5,744 nucleotides of DNA from the NCBI GenBank assembly GCA_963922235.1, contig CAWUIJ010000161.1, positions 1 to 5,744 on the forward strand, read 5' to 3'. A program made the position numbers and the translations under genes. The notes beneath the pieces were generated by a model, which worked only from the letters and a program-made list of their open reading frames with translations, was not told the origin of the DNA and made no database searches. The stretch comes from Parvularcula sp963922235. GTDB lineage: Bacteria > Pseudomonadota > Alphaproteobacteria > Caulobacterales > Parvularculaceae. Shown piece after piece: positions 1 through 5,381 of the stretch. Each line of letters opens with the position of its first letter. The stretch's first letter is position 1.

Positions 1-734
1 GTCGTCTCATCGGGCGCGACCATTCCTGCGCGCGCACCGGCCTCAATCGAGAGATTGCAGAGGGTCATCCGCCCCTCCATCGACAGGGCACGGACAGCTT
101 CGCCTGCATATTCGAGGACAAAGCCAGTGCCGCCGTCCATGCCGAGCCGCGCGATGACGGCGAGCGCCATGTCCTTGGCGGTCACGCCAGGCGCTGTAGC
201 CCCCTCGAACATCACGCGGAGGGTTTTGGGTTTGCGTTGGAAGAGGGCCTGCGACGCCAGCACATGGCCGACTTCCGTCGTGCCAATGCCAAAGGCGAGC
301 GCGCCAAACGCGCCGTGGGTGCTGGTGTGGCTGTCACCGCAGACGACCACCGAACCGGGATGGGTTCGGCCAAGCTCCGGACCCACCATATGAACAATCC
401 CGCGGCGTGGATCGTCGAGATCCAGAAGCTCAATACCGTGCTTCTGGCAATTGGCACGCAGGGTATCCACCTGATTTTCAGCAGCTGCGGTGGCATAGGG
501 AAGACGACCCTCCGCATTCGCAGGAAGTGTAGGCACCGAGTGATCGATGGTCGCCAACGTCAAATCAGGCCGACGGACACGCAAGTCACGTTCAGCCAGC
601 ACCTGAAAGGCTTGCGGACTGGTCACCTCGTGAATGAGATGCAGCCCAACATGCAAAATAGCGGGGCTGTCCGGCGCTTCCTCCCTGACGAGATTCCGCT
701 CCCAGACTTTATCAAACAGCGTTTTTCCGGTCAC
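1..734 (-). CDS. leuC: 3-isopropylmalate dehydratase large subunit, N-terminal half (3' end cut by window)
   Basis: The large subunit, with LeuD, isomerises 2-isopropylmalate to 3-isopropylmalate using a 4Fe-4S cluster, an aconitase-family reaction. The gene starts at GTG (MTGKTLFDKVWERN) and 244 codons are present before the window edge, about half of the usual 465-470. Visible motifs are HLIHEVTSPQAF (32-43), ATIDHSVPT (61-69), GIVHMVGPE (112-120), CGDSHTSTHGAFGALAFGIG (132-151), and SMEGRMTLCNLSIEAGA (218-234), ending in APDET. The cluster-binding cysteines lie in the missing part. The residues just before HLIHE are VGL, a pattern found in some other LeuC lineages, where E. coli has IDR. 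The GTG overlaps the leuA stop (GTGA), and a GGTGG sequence 7 nt upstream may act as a weak ribosome binding site. leuD and leuB are expected downstream but are not in view. Confidence 0.96.
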   Translation of the reverse strand, partial: MTGKTLFDKVWERNLVREEAPDSPAILHVGLHLIHEVTSPQAFQVLAERDLRVRRPDLTLATIDHSVPTLPANAEGRLPYATAAAENQVDTLRANCQKHGIELLDLDDPRRGIVHMVGPELGRTHPGSVVVCGDSHTSTHGAFGALAFGIGTTEVGHVLASQALFQRKPKTLRVMFEGATAPGVTAKDMALAVIARLGMDGGTGFVLEYAGEAVRALSMEGRMTLCNLSIEAGARAGMVAPDET

Positions 735-1915
735 GCGTCGGCCACCACCCGGTTCGATGCACCAGCCACCAGTGTACGGAGCTGGTCATCGGTGATATCG
801 TGATGCTCATCCGCCAGCACTTTGAAGGCTGAGAAGATAGCGTCGCGCATATCGACGGGGACCTCGTGGCCGAGTTCTTCGAGCCGCGCGAAAAGGGCGT
901 GCTTGCCGGAATGTTTGCCTAGAACCAACGCACTCACTGGCGCACCGACGTCTTCGGGCTCCATGATCTCGTAAGTCTTCCGGTTGCTCAGCATACCGTG
1001 CTGGTGGATGCCAGCCTCGTGGGCGAAGGCATTCCGTCCGACGACGGCCTTGTTCCGCTGCACCTTCTCGCCGGTGATGTCTTCGAGCGTGCGGGAGGCG
1101 TTGTAGAATTTGGTGGTGTCGATATTGGTTGCCACTTCGTAGGTATCGCGGCGTGTGCGCATCGCCATGACGACCTCTTCCATCGCACAGTTGCCTGCGC
1201 GCTCACCAATGCCGTTGATCGTGCACTCGATCTGCCGGACGCCGGCGCGTACAGCAGCCAAGCTGTTGGCTGCCGCCATGCCGAGGTCATCGTGGCAGTG
1301 GGTCGAGAAGATGACGTCATTGCCGGGTTCGACCGCTTCGATCAGATAGCGGAAAACCTCAAACGTTTCTTCGGGCGTGAAGTAACCGACTGTATCCGGA
1401 ACGTTCAATGTGCCTGCGCCCGCTTCCGTCGCTGTTTTCAGGCATTCGGCGAGGAATGTCTTCTCTGTCCGCATGGCGTCTTCGGCGGAAAACTCGACAT
1501 CGTCAAAGATCTTCCGCGCATAGCGCACGCCGTGATCGATCGCATCGAGAATCTCGCCTTTCCGCATTTTGAGCTTATGCTGACGGTGGGTTGGGCTGGT
1601 GCCGATAAAAACGTGGGCACGTTTGCGCGGTGCACCGTCGAGGGCTTCTGCGGCGGCATCGATGTCCCGTTCCGTGACGCGGGCGAGGGAGCAGACGATT
1701 GGGCCGTCGGCTTCTTGTGCGATCGCTTTCACGGCTTCGGCGTCACCTGGCGACGCTGCGGCGAAGCCTGCTTCGATGACGTCCACTTTGAGATCGGAAA
1801 GCGCGCGGGCCATGCGCAGCTTGCCTTTCATGGTCATCGAGAAGCCGGGGCTTTGCTCGCCATCGCGGAGTGTTGTGTCAAAAATTCGAACGGTGTCGGT
1901 GGGTGTATACGTCAT
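731..1915 (-). CDS. leuA: 2-isopropylmalate synthase, short form without leucine-binding domain
   Basis: The enzyme condenses acetyl-CoA with 2-oxoisovalerate, the first committed step to leucine. The TIM-barrel shows signature FDTTLRDGEQSPGFSM with metal ligand D18, NVPDTVGY (171-178), metal ligands H206 and H208 in STHCHDDLGMA, and the second signature NGIGERAGNCAMEEV (234-248) with N242. Subdomain motifs follow: NAFAHEAGIHQHG (295-307) and GKHSGKHAL (333-341). The VPDTVGY and AHEAGIHQHG motifs fit isopropylmalate synthase better than homocitrate or citramalate synthase, though those cannot be excluded. At 394 residues it stops where the C-terminal regulatory domain (LeuA_dimer) of the usual 510-520-residue enzyme would begin. 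leuC begins immediately after, so this is a natural short form, not a visible frameshift. The start ATG, 12 nt after the ilvA stop and in the same frame, has no clear Shine-Dalgarno, suggesting re-initiation by ribosomes leaving ilvA. Confidence 0.93.
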   Translation of the reverse strand: MTYTPTDTVRIFDTTLRDGEQSPGFSMTMKGKLRMARALSDLKVDVIEAGFAAASPGDAEAVKAIAQEADGPIVCSLARVTERDIDAAAEALDGAPRKRAHVFIGTSPTHRQHKLKMRKGEILDAIDHGVRYARKIFDDVEFSAEDAMRTEKTFLAECLKTATEAGAGTLNVPDTVGYFTPEETFEVFRYLIEAVEPGNDVIFSTHCHDDLGMAAANSLAAVRAGVRQIECTINGIGERAGNCAMEEVVMAMRTRRDTYEVATNIDTTKFYNASRTLEDITGEKVQRNKAVVGRNAFAHEAGIHQHGMLSNRKTYEIMEPEDVGAPVSALVLGKHSGKHALFARLEELGHEVPVDMRDAIFSAFKVLADEHHDITDDQLRTLVAGASNRVVADA

Positions 1916-1927
1916 GGTTTCGGGGGC

Positions 1928-3202
1928 TCAGTAATTCGCTAATTCGGGTAAGAAGCCTTCCTCGCGGAGGGCGAGGATGATGCGATCCATATGCTCCGGA
2001 CCCGTGGCCTCGACCGAGATGTCGAGGTGGGTTTCCTTCGCAGGCAGATCATTGAAGACCTTGTGGTAGGCAACATCGATGACGTTGCCCCCTGCTGCGC
2101 CGATGGCCGCGGAAACCCGGGTCAGCTGTCCCGGCACGTCCATCAGCGCGATTCTAAGTCGCGCGAGCCGCCTTTGCCGCGCGAGATCACGCATCAAGAT
2201 CGCCGAGAGGAGGCGGGCGTCGATATTGCCGCCGCAAAGGATGCTGCCCACCTTCTTGCCCCGGAAAAGAGACGGGTGAGCCATCATGGCGGCGAGACCT
2301 GCTGCGCCTGCGCCTTCGACCAATGTCTTCTGGGTGCTGAGGAGGAGAGAAAGAGCACGCTCGAGATCGCGCTCTTCGACGGTGACGATTTCGTCGACGA
2401 GTTCGGCCACGAGTTTTCTCGTCAGTTGACCGACATTGGCCACGGCAATGCCCTCGGCCAAGGTCATGCCGCCGCAGGGGCGAGCGCTGCCGCGCACGGC
2501 GTTGATCATACCAGGATAAAGAGAGGCCTGAACGCCGATCACTTTGATGTCGGGCCGCTGCGATTTTGCGACAGCTGCCATGCCGGCAATCAATCCGCCG
2601 CCGCCGATGGGGATCACCAGAGTGTCAAGATCGGGTGTCTGCTGCAGCATTTCTGCTGCCACTGTTCCTTGTCCAGCGCATACATAAGGATCGTCGAAAG
2701 GATGGACGAGGGTGAAGCCTTTTTCTTCGATCAGGCGTTTGGCCTCGACGCTGGCGGTATCGAAACTGTCCCCATAAAGAACAACGTCAGCGCCGTAGCG
2801 CTTGGTCTCTTCAACCTTCACGGACGGTGTATGCGAGGGCATCACAATGGTCGCTTTGATGCCCAACAACTGAGCATGGCGCGCCAAGCCTTGTGCGTGG
2901 TTGCCGGCTGACGCTGCGATCACGCCAGCATTCCGTTCCTCTTCCGTGAGGGAAAGGAGCTTCGCCAAAGCCCCGCGCTCTTTGAAAGCGCCGGTGACTT
3001 GCATGTTTTCGTATTTCAGGAAGACGTCAGCGCCGGTCTTTTCCGAAAGCTTCGTGCTCGGAAGGCAGGGCGTCATCGCGACATTGGCCCAGGCCTCATT
3101 GTCCTTCTCGATGATCGAGCGCCAGGCGCTGTCTGGCAAGCCAAGCGGGTTGCCAACAACAGACGGCTCTTCAGGAGGGGCGTCGTCAAATGACGGCGGC
3201 AT
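1928..3202 (-). CDS. ilvA: Threonine ammonia-lyase, biosynthetic, medium form with one ACT domain
   Basis: This 424-residue PLP enzyme deaminates L-threonine to 2-oxobutyrate, the committed step to isoleucine. The catalytic fold-type II domain (about 40-340) shows the PLP-binding lysine K74 in TGAFKERGA, the substrate/cofactor loop SAGNHAQG (98-105), the phosphate-binding glycine loop GGGG (200-203) and CGGNID (323-328). Residues 348-424 form a single ACT-type domain (RIALMDVPGQLTRVSAAIGA), a likely amino-acid sensor. The length matches the medium-form family (about 400-420) rather than E. coli IlvA (514, two ACT-like modules); paralogues of this form have been called TdcB, but the operon position argues for a biosynthetic role. 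Residues 1-35 are a poorly conserved extension rich in Pro, Asp and Glu. The first 17 nt overlap the end of ilvM, and the stop is 12 nt before leuA. Isoleucine control is inferred from the family only. Confidence 0.95.
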   Translation of the reverse strand: MPPSFDDAPPEEPSVVGNPLGLPDSAWRSIIEKDNEAWANVAMTPCLPSTKLSEKTGADVFLKYENMQVTGAFKERGALAKLLSLTEEERNAGVIAASAGNHAQGLARHAQLLGIKATIVMPSHTPSVKVEETKRYGADVVLYGDSFDTASVEAKRLIEEKGFTLVHPFDDPYVCAGQGTVAAEMLQQTPDLDTLVIPIGGGGLIAGMAAVAKSQRPDIKVIGVQASLYPGMINAVRGSARPCGGMTLAEGIAVANVGQLTRKLVAELVDEIVTVEERDLERALSLLLSTQKTLVEGAGAAGLAAMMAHPSLFRGKKVGSILCGGNIDARLLSAILMRDLARQRRLARLRIALMDVPGQLTRVSAAIGAAGGNVIDVAYHKVFNDLPAKETHLDISVEATGPEHMDRIILALREEGFLPELANY

Positions 3203-3509
3203 GAGGTATCTCCTTCCACCGGCTTGGCTTTTCACGGCTTCGGCGTTCAAGGCGAACGGCGCGCACATTGTGCAGCCGTTCAATCTGAAGGCGGAGGGTC
3301 TCAATCGAGCGGTTGTTGCCGGTCGGTGAGACCTGCACGCGTGTTTCGACGCCGCCCTCGGTCTCTTCGACCAAAAGTGAGCGCACGCTCCAACCGCGCT
3401 GCTCGATCACGGTCCAAACGCGGCGGAGGGTACCGTTCACATCATCGGAATCGATCGTGAACGTCTCAATCGTGGCGCGCCTTGTGTTCGGTGTCAGGGC
3501 AATGCTCAT
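3186..3509 (-). CDS. ilvM: Acetolactate synthase small (regulatory) subunit, IlvM-like ACT protein
   Basis: This 107-residue protein is read as the regulatory partner of the upstream catalytic subunit. Small subunits of this family stabilise or activate the large subunit and, in some isozymes, carry valine feedback control. A single ACT-type fold is suggested at about residues 11-90: a strand IETFTID, a helix from NGTLRRVWTVIEQRGW, a strand VRSLLVEE, a strand VETRVQVS, a helix from SIETLRLQIERL and a strand VRAVRLE. The helix NGTLRRVWTVIEQRGW resembles PETLERVLRVVRHRGF of E. coli IlvM. At 107 residues it is longer than E. coli IlvM (87) but far shorter than IlvN/IlvH types with a second domain (about 160). 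The extra length is a basic C-terminal tail, residues 89-107, encoded partly where ilvA begins. Whether it confers valine sensitivity cannot be read from the sequence. Confidence 0.85.
   Translation of the reverse strand: MSIALTPNTRRATIETFTIDSDDVNGTLRRVWTVIEQRGWSVRSLLVEETEGGVETRVQVSPTGNNRSIETLRLQIERLHNVRAVRLERRSREKPSRWKEIPHAAVI
3209..3215 (-). promoter_or_regulatory. Strong ribosome binding site fixing the ilvA start
   Basis: AAGGAGA on the minus strand lies 6 nt before the ATG at 3202-3200, inside the ilvM reading frame. It decides for this ATG over the in-frame ATG at 3304, which would add 34 residues lying entirely within ilvM. Confidence 0.85.
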
Positions 3510-3512
3510 GGC

Positions 3513-5213
3513 TTATCCCTCCAACATTTCACTGTTGGACTTGCCTGGCGCGACCAGTGGCCAGACGTTTTCTGCAGGATCGATAATGGCGTGCATCAGG
3601 ATCGGGCCTTCTGCCGAGAGGAGCCGATCGATGGCGCCAGCAACTTCACTTCGCTTACTGATCGTGAAAGCTTCAATGCCAAAGGCCTGCGCGACCACGG
3701 CGAAGTCTGGGTTATCGGAGAGATCGACCTCGGAGAAGTTGCCGTCGAAGAAGAGCTCTTGCCACTGACGAACCATGCCGAGGCGCGAATTGTTGAGGAC
3801 GATCACTTTCAGAGGAATCTTGTACCGGTTGAGGGTCGCAAGCTCCTGGATGTTCATCATGACGCCGCCGTCGCCATTGATAGAGACGACGGTGCTTTCG
3901 GGTTCAGCCAGCTGAGCACCGATTGCGGTTGGCAAGCTGTAGCCCATGCTGCCGAGGCCGCCCGATGTGAGGTGGGCTTGTGGACGCGAGAAGTGGCAGT
4001 GTTGGGCCACCCACATTTGGTGCTGGCCGACATCAGGGACGCCAACGAAGCCGTCACCTGCCGCGACGGAGAGATCCCGCAAAAGGCCTGGTGCGAAGAT
4101 GCCTTCGCCTGGCGCGTCGTAGCGTGCTTGGAACTCTTCCTTCCGGGCACTGTTGAGTTGGGTCCAAGCGTCAATCGCACCTGGCTCAGGCCGCAAGGTC
4201 TCGATCGCGGGAATCAACTCGCCCGCCACCGCGACATCGGCGTGGCGCAGCTTGGAGATCTCACTCTTGTCGCGATCGAAATGGATGACGCTTGCTTTCG
4301 GAGCGAAGCTATCGAGGCGTCCGGTCGCGCGGTCATCAAAGCGGCCACCGATATTGATCAAAAGATCGCATTCCTGCACCGCCATATTGGCTGCACGGCT
4401 GCCATGCATGCCGATCATGCCGAGGAGCTGCGGGTGGTCCGTGGGCAGGGTGCCCAAACCATGCAGGGTACAGACGGCAGGGATGCCTGAGCGCTCCACC
4501 AGCTTCCGCACATGCTCGGTCGCGCCAGCGCGGGTGATGCCGCCGCCGAGATAGAAAAGCGGGCGTTCGGCATCGCGCATCGCGGCTTCAGCCCGCCGCA
4601 GGCCGTCTTCATCAAGAGGAACCGGAATCGGGCCATTGCTTTGAAGGGCTTTGCCTTGAGCTTCGGCCTGCTGAACGTCTTTAGGCAGATCAACGAGAAC
4701 GGGACCTGGACGACCGCTTTCAGCGATCTCAAATGCCTCGGCGATGACTGCTGGGATATCCGCAGGGTCCCGCACGATGTAGCTGTGCTTCACGATGGGC
4801 ATCGTGATCCCGAAGGTGTCGACCTCTTGGAAGCCGTCCGTGCCCATGATGGGCTGCGCGACCTGACCGGTGATCGCCACCATCGGAACAGAGTCCATGT
4901 AGGCGTCGGCCAAGCCGGTCACGAGGTTCGTGGCGCCAGGACCAGACGTTGCCATGCAGACGCCGGCCTTGCCCGTCATCCGGCCAAAGGCAGCCGCGGC
5001 AAAGGCGCACGCCTGCTCATGCCGACAGAGGATATGCTTGAGCCCAGCGCCGGTCAGCGCATCATACACAGGCATGATCGCACCGCCGGGATAGCCAAAA
5101 ATAGTTTTGACGCCCTGGTCCAACAGAGCGTCAATCACCATCCGTGCACCGGTTCGCGGAGCTGTTGAGGTCTCGGCCTCGTCGTCTGATTGAGTAGCAG
5201 TTGCGGTGGTCAC
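3513..5213 (-). CDS. ilvG: Acetolactate synthase large (catalytic) subunit, isozyme II type
   Basis: The ThDP-, Mg- and usually FAD-dependent large subunit condenses two pyruvates, or pyruvate with 2-oxobutyrate, in the first shared step of valine/leucine and isoleucine synthesis. The GTG start used here gives 566 residues; an ATG 9 nt upstream would give 569. In GTG numbering the N-terminal pyrimidine domain carries FGYPGGAIMPVYDAL and the catalytic glutamate E66 in CRHEQ. The central domain has GGRFDDRATG near 289-298. The C-terminal domain has VGQHQMW, the ThDP motif GDG (447-449) and NN (474-475), and MVRQWQELFF. The end ENVWPLVAPGKSNSEMLEG closely follows the E. coli IlvG ending, and FGYPGGAIMPVYDAL is also IlvG-like, so this is the AHAS II type rather than IlvB or IlvI. 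A 20-residue N-terminal tail rich in Thr, Asp and Glu precedes the fold. The partner is the ACT protein encoded 3 nt downstream. The identity is secure; the exact start is not. Confidence 0.95.
   Translation of the reverse strand: MTTATATQSDDEAETSTAPRTGARMVIDALLDQGVKTIFGYPGGAIMPVYDALTGAGLKHILCRHEQACAFAAAAFGRMTGKAGVCMATSGPGATNLVTGLADAYMDSVPMVAITGQVAQPIMGTDGFQEVDTFGITMPIVKHSYIVRDPADIPAVIAEAFEIAESGRPGPVLVDLPKDVQQAEAQGKALQSNGPIPVPLDEDGLRRAEAAMRDAERPLFYLGGGITRAGATEHVRKLVERSGIPAVCTLHGLGTLPTDHPQLLGMIGMHGSRAANMAVQECDLLINIGGRFDDRATGRLDSFAPKASVIHFDRDKSEISKLRHADVAVAGELIPAIETLRPEPGAIDAWTQLNSARKEEFQARYDAPGEGIFAPGLLRDLSVAAGDGFVGVPDVGQHQMWVAQHCHFSRPQAHLTSGGLGSMGYSLPTAIGAQLAEPESTVVSINGDGGVMMNIQELATLNRYKIPLKVIVLNNSRLGMVRQWQELFFDGNFSEVDLSDNPDFAVVAQAFGIEAFTISKRSEVAGAIDRLLSAEGPILMHAIIDPAENVWPLVAPGKSNSEMLEG
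3516..3522 (-). promoter_or_regulatory. Strong ribosome binding site of ilvM inside the end of ilvG
   Basis: GGAGGGA on the minus strand lies 6 nt before the ilvM ATG and falls within the last codons of ilvG. It fixes the ilvM start and should support balanced translation of the two acetolactate synthase subunits. Confidence 0.8.
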
Positions 5214-5377
5214 GGTGCACATCCCATGAATTGGGCAAAAGGGTTCACTTTAGGGGCTTCGTCCTCGTCATCATCGATGACCTCGGGCGCAGCCGGGACG
5301 ACAGGAGCCGGAGCGTCAGCGACAACCAACGCAGCGGCTAGTTTCTTGTCTTCGACGGTGGTCTTCGGCTCCAGCAT
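5210..5377 (-). CDS. Unrecognised 55-residue acidic small protein between ilvC and ilvG
   Basis: A 55-codon ORF (ATG to TGA) fills the ilvC-ilvG interval. I do not recognise the protein. It has a mixed N-terminus (MLEPKTTVEDKKLAAALVVA), an Ala/Pro-rich middle, an acidic block with seven Asp/Glu in a row except for no interruption at residues 35-40 (DDDEDE), and a C-terminus of KVNPFAQFMGCAP. It holds 11 acidic and 4 basic residues, 11 Ala and 8 Pro, so most of it is probably disordered; no signal peptide or membrane segment is visible. A GAAGG sequence sits 8 nt before the ATG. Its stop overlaps a GTG start of ilvG in the arrangement GTGA. Branched-chain residues are about 20%, without runs, so it does not look like an attenuator peptide. 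It may be a small accessory protein or a coupling ORF that delivers ribosomes to ilvG. The reading frame and context are good evidence of translation; the function is unknown. Confidence 0.62.
   Translation of the reverse strand: MLEPKTTVEDKKLAAALVVADAPAPVVPAAPEVIDDDEDEAPKVNPFAQFMGCAP
5222..5225 (-). promoter_or_regulatory. Weak ribosome binding site favouring the GTG start of ilvG
   Basis: GGGA on the minus strand lies 8 nt before the GTG codon at 5213-5211. The in-frame ATG at 5222-5220 has no comparable purine-rich sequence before it: the preceding bases are pyrimidine-rich followed by ATTCATGGG. The GTG also overlaps the stop of the upstream small ORF (GTGA), a usual coupling arrangement. 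The motif is short, so it favours rather than proves this start. Confidence 0.45.
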
Positions 5378-5381
5378 GGTT

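Noticed and set aside
731..734. Frameshifted or truncated leuA pseudogene
   Set aside because: The stop coincides with the leuC start in a regular GTGA overlap, and no remnant of the regulatory domain exists downstream.
237..803. 188-codon plus-strand ORF opposite leuC and the end of leuA
   Set aside because: It crosses the leuA-leuC junction in antisense and has no recognisable motif; leuC in the other frame is unmistakable.
998..1942. 314-codon plus-strand ORF opposite leuA
   Set aside because: It lies antisense to a leuA with intact motifs, its translation resembles no known family, and such long antisense frames are expected in GC-biased coding DNA.
1991..2911. 306-codon plus-strand ORF opposite ilvA
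   Set aside because: Entirely antisense to a clear ilvA; the sequence is His-, Asp- and Arg-rich without domain features, as expected of a shadow frame.
3203..3304. 34-residue N-terminal extension of ilvA from the ATG at 3304
   Set aside because: The extension lies wholly within ilvM, and AAGGAGA sits at ideal spacing before the ATG at 3202.
3591..4490. 299-codon plus-strand ORF opposite ilvG
   Set aside because: Antisense to conserved ThDP-enzyme coding sequence; no ribosome site or recognisable motif supports it.
5210..5377. Attenuator leader peptide for ilvG
   Set aside because: The peptide has no runs of Leu, Val or Ile codons, and no terminator hairpin with a T-tract could be seen between it and ilvG, which it overlaps.
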